In this document: positions 38,941-47,755 of the stretch, one piece after another
How the letters are laid out: each line of letters begins with the position of its first letter
Numbering within the stretch: position 1 is the stretch's first letter
Source of the DNA: Flavobacteriaceae bacterium
Lineage (GTDB): Bacteria > Bacteroidota > Bacteroidia > Flavobacteriales > Flavobacteriaceae
Assembly (NCBI GenBank): GCA_024640565.1
Contig: JAHEET010000009.1
Coordinates: 1-64,000 of the forward strand
DNA length: 64,000 nt
Direction: 5' to 3'
Notes under the pieces: generated by a model
What the model was told of the DNA's origin: nothing
The model's database searches: none
What the model saw: only the letters and a program-made list of their open reading frames with translations
Position numbers and translations under genes: made by a program

Positions 38941-39351
38941 TTACTGGTTGTATAAGTAGGATTGTAAAATTATTGTGGCGCTTATTTCATCTACCAGCGC
39001 TTTGTTTTTTCGTTGGTTTTTCCTCAGGCCACTATCAATCATCGTTTGAAAAGCCATTTTTGAAGTAAAGCGCTCATCAACTCTATGGATTGGAATTTTT
39101 GGAATTTGTTCTTCAAGTTTTTTTAAAAAAGGAACAATTAATGCCTCACTTTCACTGTCCGTATTATTCATTTGTTTTGGTTTTCCTACCAAAATGAGAT
39201 CTACTTTCTCTTTAGACGTATATGTTTTTAAAAAGCTTATTAACGTTTTAGTATCCACCGTTGTTAATCCTGAAGCAATAATTTTCATCTGGTCTGTAAC
39301 CGCAATTCCTGTTCGTTTTTTTCCAAAATCAATGGCTAAAATTCTTCCCAA
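38941..39351 (-). CDS. ruvX: Putative Holliday junction resolvase RuvX (YqgF)
   Basis: 136 residues if translation starts at the TTG at 39351 (LGRILAIDFGKKRTG read with initiator Met). The frame continues to an ATG at 39465, but those 38 residues do not fit the family and would overlap both promoters; a -7 box at 39368-39375 also favours the TTG. RNase H-like fold: catalytic Asp in AIDFGKKRTGIAV, LILVGKPKQMN, VDERFTSKMA and the C-terminal DEISATIILQSYL. YqgF proteins act in 16S rRNA 5' processing and possibly on junctions. Divergent from dapD. Confidence 0.85.
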   Translation of the reverse strand: MGRILAIDFGKKRTGIAVTDQMKIIASGLTTVDTKTLISFLKTYTSKEKVDLILVGKPKQMNNTDSESEALIVPFLKKLEEQIPKIPIHRVDERFTSKMAFQTMIDSGLRKNQRKNKALVDEISATIILQSYLYNQ

Positions 39352-39367
39352 AGTGTACTGTTTTTTA

Positions 39368-39375
39368 CAAAAATA
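39368..39375 (-). promoter_or_regulatory. -7 box for ruvX
   Basis: Minus strand reads TATTTTTG, 16 nt before the proposed TTG start at 39351. It supports the short form of the gene. Confidence 0.45.
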
Positions 39376-39417
39376 CGAAATTAAACAACGATCGGTAATA
39401 TGTTTAAAAAATGTATA

Positions 39418-39451
39418 TTTGTTTCGGTATATAACCTTAGTTTTATATTTG
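39418..39451 (+). promoter_or_regulatory. Promoter for dapD
   Basis: TTTG (39418-39421), 22-nt spacer, TATATTTG (39444-39451), 19 nt before the dapD ATG. A second TATATTTG at 39414-39421 overlaps the -33 element and could be an alternative -7 box. Confidence 0.55.
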
Positions 39452-39470
39452 TAGAAACGAAACAATATAG

Positions 39471-40286
39471 ATGAAAGAAATTAGAGAAATTATAGAAGCA
39501 GCTTGGGACAATCGAGATTTGTTAAAAGAAGCAAAAACAATTCAAACAATCCAGCAGGTTGTTGATTTATTAGATAAAGGTACCCTTAGAGTTGCAGAGC
39601 CAACAACTTCTGGTTGGCAAGTGAATGAATGGGTAAAAAAAGCAGTTGTTTTATATTTTCCAATTCAGAAAATGGACACTTTAGAAGCAGGGATTTTTGA
39701 ATACCACGATAAAATACCACTAAAAAGAAATTTTGCAGAAAGAGGAATACGAGTAGTACCCAATGCCGTGGCTCGTCATGGATCTTTTATTGCCCCGGGC
39801 ACAATATTAATGCCAAGTTACGTTAATATAGGAGCCTATGTTGACGAAGGCACTATGGTAGATACATGGGCAACAGTTGGTTCTTGTGCACAAATTGGTA
39901 AAAACGTTCATTTGTCTGGAGGTGTTGGTATTGGAGGTGTTTTAGAACCTTTGCAAGCCGCTCCAGTGATCATTGAAGATGGTGCTTTTATCGGGTCTCG
40001 ATGTATTGTGGTAGAAGGTGTTCGCGTAGAAAAGGAAGCTGTTTTGGGGGCAAATGTAGTATTGACAATGAGTACCAAGATTATTGATGTTACCGGAGAT
40101 ACACCAGTAGAAATGAAAGGAATTGTGCCTGCAAGATCTGTAGTCATTCCCGGAAGTTATACAAAAAAGTTTGCCGCAGGAGAATACAATGTTCCTTGTG
40201 CATTAATTATTGGAAAAAGAAAAGAGAGTACAAATAAAAAAACATCCTTAAATGATGCCTTGAGAGAATATGATGTAGCTGTTTAA
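39471..40286 (+). CDS. dapD: Tetrahydrodipicolinate N-succinyltransferase
   Basis: 271 residues. Transfers succinyl from succinyl-CoA to tetrahydrodipicolinate in the lysine and diaminopimelate pathway, needed for peptidoglycan. N-terminal helical domain (REIIEAAWDNRDLLKEAKT), then the left-handed beta-helix of hexapeptide repeats (GTILMPSYVNIGAYVDEGTMVDTWATVGSCAQ cited by its MVDTWATVGSCAQIG core, HLSGGVGIGGVLEPLQA, GAFIGSRCIVVEGVRV). First of a plus-strand run that continues into GT2, Stealth, tsaC and cca. Confidence 0.96.
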   Translation: MKEIREIIEAAWDNRDLLKEAKTIQTIQQVVDLLDKGTLRVAEPTTSGWQVNEWVKKAVVLYFPIQKMDTLEAGIFEYHDKIPLKRNFAERGIRVVPNAVARHGSFIAPGTILMPSYVNIGAYVDEGTMVDTWATVGSCAQIGKNVHLSGGVGIGGVLEPLQAAPVIIEDGAFIGSRCIVVEGVRVEKEAVLGANVVLTMSTKIIDVTGDTPVEMKGIVPARSVVIPGSYTKKFAAGEYNVPCALIIGKRKESTNKKTSLNDALREYDVAV

Positions 40287-40300
40287 AATAAAAAAAATTG

Positions 40301-41053
40301 ATGAAAAAGATTACTGCAATTATTCCTACATTAAATGAAGAAATACATATTGAAGAAGCAATAAATTCGGTAAGTTTTGCCGACGAAATTATTGTTATAG
40401 ATTCTTTTAGTAGTGATCAAACAGTAGAATTGGCCCAAAAGCACAATGTAAAAATCATCAAGCGAAAGTTTGATGATTTTTCTTCTCAAAAAAACTTTGC
40501 CATCGATCAGGCGCAACATGAGTGGATTTATATTTTGGATGCAGACGAAAGGGTTACACCAGAAGTAGAAAGGGAGGTGTTGGAAGCCGTGAATGATCCT
40601 GGCAATTATGTTGGCTTTTATGTGCGGAGATCCTTTTATCTTTCCGGTAAAACTGTCAAATACGGTGGTTTTCAAAGAGACAAAGTAGTTCGTTTATTTT
40701 TAAAAGAATTTTGCAGATACAATGGAAATCCTGTTCATGAAACCATCTTAGCGGATGGAAAATTAGGTTTTTTCAAACACAAAATAGATCATTATTCCTA
40801 TCGAAATTACAACCACTACATCGAAAAACTTAATCATTATGCTGCTCTAAGGGCAAAACAATTGCACAGCCAAGGTAAAACGGTGAGCTTGTACCATATT
40901 TTAATAAAGCCCCCGGTACGTTTTTTTGTGCATTATGTAGTTCGTTTGGGATTTTTAGACGGTTTTTCAGGTTTTTTAATAGCAAAAACACATGCATATG
41001 GTGTTTTGACTAGGTATATTAAACTCTGGTTGTTCAATCAAAAAATTTCCTAA
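40301..41053 (+). CDS. Family 2 glycosyltransferase, WaaE-like
   Basis: 250 residues from the second ATG (MKKITAIIPTLNEE); the first ATG is 3 nt upstream. GT-A fold: IIPTLNEEIHIEEAI nucleotide-binding start, EIIVIDSFSSDQT, and LDADERVTPEV as the DxD region. YVRRSFYLSGKTVKYGGF and VHETILADGKLGFFKH match lipopolysaccharide core glucosyltransferases of the WaaE/KdtX type. Cytoplasmic face of the inner membrane. Its stop codon abuts the ATG of the Stealth gene, so the two are translated together and probably act in the same glycan. Confidence 0.85.
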   Translation: MKKITAIIPTLNEEIHIEEAINSVSFADEIIVIDSFSSDQTVELAQKHNVKIIKRKFDDFSSQKNFAIDQAQHEWIYILDADERVTPEVEREVLEAVNDPGNYVGFYVRRSFYLSGKTVKYGGFQRDKVVRLFLKEFCRYNGNPVHETILADGKLGFFKHKIDHYSYRNYNHYIEKLNHYAALRAKQLHSQGKTVSLYHILIKPPVRFFVHYVVRLGFLDGFSGFLIAKTHAYGVLTRYIKLWLFNQKIS

Positions 41054-42034
41054 ATGAAAAAAAATGAAGTACCCGCGATAGATGCTGTAATTATGTGGGT
41101 AGATGGGAATGATCCTTTTCATAAGTCAAAAATGGAAACCTATTTAGCACCTACCCATTCTGTAAATAATAAATCTTTAAGAACCCGTTATGATCAGGTA
41201 AATGAAATAGAATTCTGTGTAAAGTCAATTTTAAAATATGCAACTTTTATTAGAAATATTTATATAGTTACAGACAATCAGACTCCAGATTTTTTAAAAG
41301 ATCAAGCCAAAGCACAACAAGCATTTCCAAATGTTTTTATTGTAGATCACAAAGTTATTTTTGAGGGCTATACACACTATTTACCAACATTTAATTCAAG
41401 ATCAATAGCGACTATGATTCATAGGATACCGGATCTTTCTTCATCTTTTATCATTTTTAATGACGATGTGTTTTTAATAAAAAAGGTAATTCCAACCGAT
41501 TTCTTTATCAATGATAAGCCAGTAATTCGTGGCCTTTGGAAGTCTTTTGATGAAAATGTGTTTTTTAAGAAAGTAAAACGAGTTTTTTTACAACGATTCA
41601 ATAAAATAAAATTAGAGAGAGCAGGACACTACAAGGCACAACAATTGATTGCAAAGAAAACAGGGTTTCATCAATATTTTAAATCCCATCACGTTCCGCT
41701 TCCAATCAGAAAAATGACCATAGCGACCTATTTAAAGGACCACCAGGAGGACCATCTCAATAATATATCACACCGGTTTAGGCATGTAACCCAGTTTTTA
41801 CCTGAATCATTATCAAATCATCTCGAAATAAAAAATAATACGGCTATTTTGTCAAATGATTATAAACTATCTTACATTCAAAACTATAAAAAACCTTTTT
41901 TATGGTTGAAATATAAGTTGAGAAGCGCAGTTAAGGATGAAGATAAATTATTTTTATGTTTGCAAAGCTTAGACCAATGTCCACCTGAGAAATTGGATTT
42001 CATTAAAAAGTGGCTACAAGAAAAGTACAATTAA
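41054..42034 (+). CDS. Stealth-family sugar phosphotransferase
   Basis: 326 residues. Stealth conserved regions are clear: IDAVIMWVDGNDP (CR1) and the CR2 core RTRYDQVNEIEFCVKSI, YIVTDNQTPDFL, FNSRSIATMIHRIP and IIFNDDVFLI. The later part has HVPLPIRKM and an N/H-rich CR3-like segment (HRFRHVTQF). Members transfer hexose-1-phosphate to build phosphodiester-linked polysaccharides; the family includes human GNPTAB. The gene starts immediately after the GT2 stop (0 bp gap) and 6 bp before tsaC. It would add a sugar phosphate to a surface glycan, acceptor unknown. Confidence 0.88.
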   Translation: MKKNEVPAIDAVIMWVDGNDPFHKSKMETYLAPTHSVNNKSLRTRYDQVNEIEFCVKSILKYATFIRNIYIVTDNQTPDFLKDQAKAQQAFPNVFIVDHKVIFEGYTHYLPTFNSRSIATMIHRIPDLSSSFIIFNDDVFLIKKVIPTDFFINDKPVIRGLWKSFDENVFFKKVKRVFLQRFNKIKLERAGHYKAQQLIAKKTGFHQYFKSHHVPLPIRKMTIATYLKDHQEDHLNNISHRFRHVTQFLPESLSNHLEIKNNTAILSNDYKLSYIQNYKKPFLWLKYKLRSAVKDEDKLFLCLQSLDQCPPEKLDFIKKWLQEKYN

Positions 42035-42040
42035 GCAATC

Positions 42041-42595
42041 ATGAGTGAGCTAATAAAAGAAACATCCCAGCATTTAATAGCCGGAAATACAATATTGTAT
42101 CCAACAGATACCGTATGGGGAATTGGTTGTGATGCCACCAATTTTGAAGCAATTACCAAAGTATATCAGCTAAAAAAAAGATCTGAAAGCAAAAGTTTGA
42201 TCGTTTTGGTAAGTTCCCTTTCGATGTTAAAAAAATATGTTTCTGTTTCGAAAAGTATTTGTGAACTTCTTAAAAAATCAAACCAACCAACAACCATTAT
42301 TTATGAAAATCCAACAGGATTTGCAAAAAATGCAATCGCCTCCGATGGTACCATTGCCATTCGCGTTGTACTAGATCCTTTTTGTAGAAAATTGATAAAA
42401 AAATTTCAAAAGCCAATTATTTCTACTTCTGCAAATATAAGCGGAGATGAAACCCCAAAATCATTTCAAGAAATTAGCCAACCAATTTTGGAAGGTGTTG
42501 ATTATATAGTAAATTTGCACGAGAATCGAGCCTGTACAAAACCCTCTACAATTTTAAAAGTCGTAGGCAGCAAAGTTCAGGTTTTAAGAGCATAA
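42041..42595 (+). CDS. tsaC: Threonylcarbamoyl-AMP synthase (TsaC/Sua5 family)
   Basis: 184 residues, YrdC domain only (short TsaC form). Makes threonylcarbamoyl-AMP from Thr, bicarbonate and ATP for t6A37 of tRNAs. Motifs: AGNTILYPTDTVWGIGCDA, the KxR..SxxN-like LKKRSESKSLIVLV, IAIRVV, ISTSANISGDETP and CTKPSTILKV. It lies 6 bp after Stealth and 28 bp before cca, another tRNA maturation gene. Confidence 0.95.
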   Translation: MSELIKETSQHLIAGNTILYPTDTVWGIGCDATNFEAITKVYQLKKRSESKSLIVLVSSLSMLKKYVSVSKSICELLKKSNQPTTIIYENPTGFAKNAIASDGTIAIRVVLDPFCRKLIKKFQKPIISTSANISGDETPKSFQEISQPILEGVDYIVNLHENRACTKPSTILKVVGSKVQVLRA

Positions 42596-42622
42596 GAATC
42601 AATCTAAAAGAGGCGTCAATCC

Positions 42623-44059
42623 GTGACCAATAGCAATACAAATTTCAAAGCGGCAATTTCATCAGAAATTTTCACCGTAATTTCAAAAGCATCAAGATTA
42701 TTATCCATAGACAGTTATGTGATTGGAGGTTTTGTTCGTGATTTTTTTTTAAAAAGAGGTACTGTCAAAGACATCGATATTGTAGCCATTGGAAGTGGGA
42801 TTGAATTGGCTGAAAAAGTAGCCAGTTTATTGCCAAATAAACCAAAAGTGCAAGTTTTTAAAACCTACGGAACTGCTATGTTGCGTTATAAAGATGTTGA
42901 AATTGAATTTGTAGGTGCCCGCAAAGAGTCGTATTCAGAAGAAAGTAGAAACCCCAAAGTTTCAGAAGGAAGTTTGGCAGATGATCAAAATAGGCGCGAT
43001 TTTACAATTAATGCATTGGCCTTGAGTTTAAATGAGTCGAATTTTGGCGATTTGTTGGACCCATTCAATGGGTTAGAAGATCTAGCAAACAAGAAGATCA
43101 AGACTCCTTTAGATCCAAACATTACTTATTGTGATGATCCTTTGAGAATGATGCGAGCCATTCGATTCGCCACCCAATTAAATTTTACAATAGAATCGAA
43201 TTCCCTCGAAGCCATTGCAAAAAATTCTGAAAGACTACAGATTATTACTCGCGAACGTATTGTTGACGAATTGCATAAAATCCTATTGTCAGCAAAGCCC
43301 TCAATCGGTTTTTTACATCTAGAAGAAACAGGATTATTGAATCAGATCTTACCAGAGTTAATTGACTTAAAAGGCGTAGAAGAGGTCGAAGGACAAAAAC
43401 ACAAAGATAATTTTTACCACACACTGGAAGTGGTTGACAATATTTCAAAAAACACAGCGGATGTTTGGTTGCGATGGGCCGCACTATTTCATGATATTGG
43501 CAAAGCACCCACCAAAAAGTTCAGTAAAAAAGTAGGTTGGACGTTTCATTCTCATGAATTTGTAGGCGCTAAAATGGTTTACAAACTTTTTAGGCGATTA
43601 AAAATGCCTCTAAATAACAAAATGAAGTTTGTACAGAAAATGGTCTTATTAAGTTCTCGACCAATTGTATTGGCAAGCCAAGTTACCGATGCCGCAGTGA
43701 GACGTTTGGTCTTTGACGCTGGTGATGATATAAACTCTTTGATGACGCTTTGCGAAGCAGATATTACTACTAAAAATCCAAAAAAATTCAAACGCTACCA
43801 TCAAAATTTTGAGTTGGTTCGGGACAAAATCAAAGATGTTGAAGAAAGAGATCGGGTACGTAATTTTCAACCACCCGTTTCCGGTGAAGAAATTATGAAA
43901 ACGTTTAACTTAAAACCGTGTAAAGAAATTGGTCAAATCAAAGAAGCAATTAAAGAAGCGATTTTAGATGGTAAAATACCAAATGAGCATCAGGCCTCAT
44001 ATGCTTTCATGATTGAAAAAGGGAAACAACTTGGACTTCAAAGACAACAATTACTCTAA
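42623..44059 (+). CDS. cca: CCA tRNA nucleotidyltransferase with HD domain
   Basis: 478 residues, starting at a GTG (42623); no ATG is available before the conserved region. Adds or repairs the 3'-CCA of tRNAs. Class II motifs: VIGGFVRDFFLKRGTVKDIDIV (GG and DxD metal site), RRDFTINALALSL, DPLRMMRAIRFATQL, RERIVDELHKIL. A C-terminal HD phosphohydrolase domain is present (ALFHDIGKAPTKK, HSHEFVGAKMV). The last 4 bp overlap the end of the convergent DUF6029 gene. Confidence 0.95.
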   Translation: MTNSNTNFKAAISSEIFTVISKASRLLSIDSYVIGGFVRDFFLKRGTVKDIDIVAIGSGIELAEKVASLLPNKPKVQVFKTYGTAMLRYKDVEIEFVGARKESYSEESRNPKVSEGSLADDQNRRDFTINALALSLNESNFGDLLDPFNGLEDLANKKIKTPLDPNITYCDDPLRMMRAIRFATQLNFTIESNSLEAIAKNSERLQIITRERIVDELHKILLSAKPSIGFLHLEETGLLNQILPELIDLKGVEEVEGQKHKDNFYHTLEVVDNISKNTADVWLRWAALFHDIGKAPTKKFSKKVGWTFHSHEFVGAKMVYKLFRRLKMPLNNKMKFVQKMVLLSSRPIVLASQVTDAAVRRLVFDAGDDINSLMTLCEADITTKNPKKFKRYHQNFELVRDKIKDVEERDRVRNFQPPVSGEEIMKTFNLKPCKEIGQIKEAIKEAILDGKIPNEHQASYAFMIEKGKQLGLQRQQLL

Positions 44060-45699
44060 AAAGACATAGTGATGTTTGCAGAAATCCCTGTACTCTCGGG
44101 TACATTTCTACAAACTCCACCAATACAAATTAAACCTCCACGTTGTCTTCCGTAATTCAATGCAAATCGATGTGCACCCACAGTGTAACTTCCACCTACA
44201 TTGTAGTAATGAATTTGCTGGTCTACATCGTCATTTCCATAATTGTAAATATCATTAATATAGACAGCTAATTTTGAGGTAGCATTAAATTCAACAGTGG
44301 CACCTGCCCAATTTTTTCGATCATCATCGGTTGCTAAAAGCTGTGCTTCAAAACGCAATGACTTTCCTTTCCCCATTTTATAGGTAGCTTCACTTACAAA
44401 GATATTTGCATTGATTTCTCCAAAAGTTTCTTCAATATATCTTTTATTGTAGGATTGATTTACATAATAAAATATTGTGTTCCATTGCTTAGACCATTTT
44501 TTACGAACTTCAAGACTCAGGTCTGAAAAATATTTTTGACCAAAACCAAAGAGCTCCGTTTCATAATCAAAACCAGCAAAGTCATAATCTGCCTTTAATC
44601 CATGCCAAGAGGAAAAGTTTAAGGCAACTTTTGCCCCATATTTACCACCCAAGAAAGTACCTTTTTTTAACTTATAAAAAACATCAATTTGCCCTCCAAT
44701 TTCACCCGATTTAACGAGTGTTGGGTCTTGAAAGGATACTTGAGGTTGTGCTTGATACACGTAGATGTTTGTTAGTAGATAGTCGTGCTGTTTCGTTAAA
44801 GCGGGCAGGTAGTTTACTACACTTTCGTTGAAAATGTTTCCATTGGCTTCTCTGTCAGAAAAAAGATTCATGTTTTCCATCCTTCTAAACGTAGCATTGA
44901 TTCCGAGTCCTTTTTTTGCATATCCAAAATTCGCTAACAGTGCAGCTCCTTTTTTTGCATTCTTGATTTGGTTTTGAATGATCACCGCATCTTTACCTTT
45001 TGACACATACTCAACATTGGAATAGAAATTATCTTTTGAGAACTCTAATCTTGAAGAAAATAAATCAGTGTTGTTATTGTAGTCAAAATTTGTTTCAGTT
45101 TTTTCTTGTGAACGACCTACATAACTAAATCCTGCACTGAAAGAAGAATTTTCAAAACCAAGGGCTGAGGAGATGTCAAAGTCCGAATTAAAACCAATAA
45201 TATTCCCATTAGAAACAGCAAATCCTTTTCGTTGATTTGCGTAAAAACTCGTAAAGTGTAGGTATTCTTTTGGACTATATTTGAAGCGTCCACCTCGTAA
45301 GGCATTGTTAATACCCAATTGGCGATCTTCCCAAGATCGTAAAATAAGGCCACTTCCAAACTGTTCATAAAAATGCCCCAACGTAAATTCTATTTTATCT
45401 GTTTTATACCCCAGATAGTACAATCCCAGATTTGTTTTGTCTAAGTTTGGAGAATAATTTAACATCGCCTTTGGTTCATAACTTTCTACTTGCAAACCCG
45501 CATAAAAGTTTTTGTAAGAATAGTCGATTTTAAAAAAGTTATTCGATCGGAATCGGTTTGAATCTAAGAAATCACCTGTTTTGGAATCGTCCATGTAATA
45601 TTGAGAATTCGATTCAAACCCATAGGAAATACCATGGTCTTCTTGTGAAAATGAAACGAAAGAAATTAGTAGGATAATAATCGGTATTGATTTTTTCAT
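44056..45699 (-). CDS. DUF6029 family outer-membrane barrel protein
   Basis: 547 residues. Signal peptide ending SFSQ, then continuous amphipathic beta strands with alternating aromatics (NFYAGLQVESYEPKAM, EFTLGHFYEQFGSGLILR, LRFEAQLLATDD) and a C-terminal aromatic strand ending ITMSF, so an outer-membrane beta-barrel. I recognise the family DUF6029. Unusually for a barrel it has a Cys pair near the end, in GLICIGGVCRNVPE. It follows a TlpA thioredoxin gene by 16 bp; across the divergent promoter lies an Omp28-like CxxC lipoprotein. Function unknown; a redox link is inferred from neighbours. Confidence 0.8.
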   Translation of the reverse strand: MKKSIPIIILLISFVSFSQEDHGISYGFESNSQYYMDDSKTGDFLDSNRFRSNNFFKIDYSYKNFYAGLQVESYEPKAMLNYSPNLDKTNLGLYYLGYKTDKIEFTLGHFYEQFGSGLILRSWEDRQLGINNALRGGRFKYSPKEYLHFTSFYANQRKGFAVSNGNIIGFNSDFDISSALGFENSSFSAGFSYVGRSQEKTETNFDYNNNTDLFSSRLEFSKDNFYSNVEYVSKGKDAVIIQNQIKNAKKGAALLANFGYAKKGLGINATFRRMENMNLFSDREANGNIFNESVVNYLPALTKQHDYLLTNIYVYQAQPQVSFQDPTLVKSGEIGGQIDVFYKLKKGTFLGGKYGAKVALNFSSWHGLKADYDFAGFDYETELFGFGQKYFSDLSLEVRKKWSKQWNTIFYYVNQSYNKRYIEETFGEINANIFVSEATYKMGKGKSLRFEAQLLATDDDRKNWAGATVEFNATSKLAVYINDIYNYGNDDVDQQIHYYNVGGSYTVGAHRFALNYGRQRGGLICIGGVCRNVPESTGISANITMSF

Positions 45700-45715
45700 C
45701 AGTAATAAATTATGA

Positions 45716-46201
45716 TTATTTAGAATGCTTTTTTATAACTTCATACAATTCATCTTCTGCACCTGGAGCATATCCTGTATGTCTGAATACAATTTCATTG
45801 CCTTTTAGAACCACTACATGTGGAATTAAAGTAATATTCAGAGCCCTTTTTAATTCCTGATTTTTATCCAATAAAATTTGATAGTCCCATCCCTTTCCAT
45901 TAATCATAGGTTTAATTCTTTTTTGGGTACGAGAGTCGTCCGTAGACATCGCAATAATCGCAACACCTGTCTCCTCTTGCCAATCTTCATAGACATCACT
46001 TATTGCATCCAGCTCATTAATACATGGAACACACCAAGTAGCCCAAAAAGCTAAAACGGTCACTTTGTCTTTTGAAAGTTGACTTTCTATGGATACCGAT
46101 TTGCCCTTTAATGTTGTTACATTTATGTTGGGAATGTTTTTTTGAGAGAAACAAGTTGCCGAAAAGGCAACAAGAAAAAGAAATACTATTTTTTTCATCA
46201 T
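45716..46201 (-). CDS. TlpA-like thioredoxin, secreted
   Basis: 161 residues (a second ATG 3 nt in is possible). Signal peptide ending CFSQ, then a thioredoxin fold with active-site WCVPC (Cys57, Cys60), VTVLAFWATWCVPCINEL cited for that site, and the cis-Pro region TLIPHVVVL. TlpA/ResA-type thiol-disulfide oxidoreductase of the periplasm. It leads a two-gene unit with the DUF6029 barrel and is divergent, across 195 bp, from an Omp28-type lipoprotein that itself has a CxxC. Confidence 0.9.
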   Translation of the reverse strand: MMKKIVFLFLVAFSATCFSQKNIPNINVTTLKGKSVSIESQLSKDKVTVLAFWATWCVPCINELDAISDVYEDWQEETGVAIIAMSTDDSRTQKRIKPMINGKGWDYQILLDKNQELKRALNITLIPHVVVLKGNEIVFRHTGYAPGAEDELYEVIKKHSK

Positions 46202-46396
46202 TGGGAGCTTTTGTGATTAATGGAAAGATAATTATGAAGCATGAAGAGATTTAAAATGTGATTTTTAACTTAATTACTATTCTTTTCTATTAATATTTGT
46301 TAATTGAAATTTGTTTTTCTCTGAAAATTTAGTGTTATTTACACAGTAATTTAGGAACTATTTTAAAATCTCAATCCAAATATAAATAATTAACTT

Positions 46397-47695
46397 ATGA
46401 AATCCTTCAAGTCAGCTTATTTTATTGCAGTTATTACAACTCTTTTTTTATTTTCATGTGGTTCTTCCGAAGAGCCAGGAGGTACAGTAACGCCACCACC
46501 ATCACCAACAGTAACCTCAATAGTACTTTCCTCTGATAAAACTACCTTTGATGAAGGTGAATCCGTTGTTTTTGCTGTAAAAACCAATTTAAATACTACT
46601 GTTACTTCAGCATCTTCTTTTAAAGTAAATGGGACTAGTATTTCTGGAAACTCCTATACACCACCATCACCTGGAACTTATACGGTAGTAGCTACACACA
46701 ATTCACTTACAAGTAATCAAGTTACGCTTACCGTAAATGAAGTTGCTACGGTAACCGCTATCGAAATTTCTTCAAGTGAACTCGCATTGGCAATTGGACA
46801 AGTAACTAACTTTTCGGTTGCTGCTACTTACAGTGATGGTTCTACACAAGATGTAACTGCCGACTGTCAGTATGTTGTTAATAATACGGTTTTTAATGGC
46901 AGTAGCTATTTAGCTACCGCGGCAGGATCAATAACTGCAAAAGCCACTTTCTCTTCCATAAACAGTAATGAAATTACCATACAAGTATCGGATGTTTCCT
47001 TACCAACAACTTATACCAAAAAAGCAATTATAGAAGATTACACAGGAACCTGGTGTGGATGGTGTCCACGAGTTTCTTATGCCATTGGTTTGGTTGAAGC
47101 AGAAACTGACAAAGTTTTTGCAGTAGGAGCTCATATTGGTGATGCTATGGAAAACACATATTCAACGGCATTAAAAAATGCCTTTGAAGTTACAGGATAT
47201 CCAACAGCCTATGTCAATAGAGAAGCAGAGTGGAGCTACCCAGAACCAAGTAATGTAGCGCAGGCCGTCAATGCTGCACAAGGAGATACCAATGTAGGTT
47301 TGGCAGTAGGAGCTGCTTTAGATGGATCTACAATGAATATTTTAGTGAGTACAGGTTTTGCAGAAAGTGTAAGTGGAACTAAAATAGTAGTTTTTGTTTT
47401 AGAAGATGGAATTCTTGCCAATCAGGCGAACTATACAAGTTATTATGGGGGAGGGAGCAACCTTTCAAACTTTGAACACAATCATGTTTTAAGGTACTCA
47501 GCAACAGCTGTGTTGGGAGATGATACCGAATCAGCAGTGGGTTTAACACACAAGCCGTACACGGTCAATCTTTCTTCTTACGGAGTTTCTAATGTTGAGA
47601 ATACTGCAGTTCTTGCTTTGCTGGTAGATGCTACAGGGAAAGTAGTTCTAAACGCCCAGTACACAAAAGTAAACCAAAGTACCTCCTTTGATTAA
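46397..47695 (+). CDS. Omp28-related lipoprotein with Ig-like and thioredoxin-like domains
   Basis: 432 residues. Lipoprotein signal with Cys21 (FLFSCGSSEE), a Pro/Thr-rich linker, an Ig-like domain at ~40-115, a BIG2-like domain at ~118-198 (AIEISSSELALAIGQVTNFSV), then the Omp28-related domain with a thioredoxin-type CxxC, Cys220-Gly-Trp-Cys223, in DYTGTWCGWCPR. The protein is therefore exported and probably surface or periplasm-facing with a redox-active or structural dithiol. It is divergent from a TlpA gene and a DUF6029 barrel gene. A terminator follows the stop. Confidence 0.85.
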   Translation: MKSFKSAYFIAVITTLFLFSCGSSEEPGGTVTPPPSPTVTSIVLSSDKTTFDEGESVVFAVKTNLNTTVTSASSFKVNGTSISGNSYTPPSPGTYTVVATHNSLTSNQVTLTVNEVATVTAIEISSSELALAIGQVTNFSVAATYSDGSTQDVTADCQYVVNNTVFNGSSYLATAAGSITAKATFSSINSNEITIQVSDVSLPTTYTKKAIIEDYTGTWCGWCPRVSYAIGLVEAETDKVFAVGAHIGDAMENTYSTALKNAFEVTGYPTAYVNREAEWSYPEPSNVAQAVNAAQGDTNVGLAVGAALDGSTMNILVSTGFAESVSGTKIVVFVLEDGILANQANYTSYYGGGSNLSNFEHNHVLRYSATAVLGDDTESAVGLTHKPYTVNLSSYGVSNVENTAVLALLVDATGKVVLNAQYTKVNQSTSFD

Positions 47696-47715
47696 TTGTG
47701 AGGATACCAATTTTT

Positions 47716-47749
47716 TAAAAAAAAAACTGTCTTTTAAGGCAGTTTTTTT
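47716..47749 (+). terminator. Terminator after Omp28-like gene
   Basis: A run of A followed by CTGTCTTTTAAGGCAG (stem with one G-U pair) and seven T, 24 bp past the stop; the A-run can pair with the T-run to lengthen the stem. Confidence 0.8.
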
Positions 47750-47755
47750 GCTTAA

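Noticed and set aside
46320..46345. GTGT-TATTT-ACAC inverted repeat upstream of the Omp28 gene
   Set aside because: Only 4-bp arms in AT-rich sequence; expected by chance.
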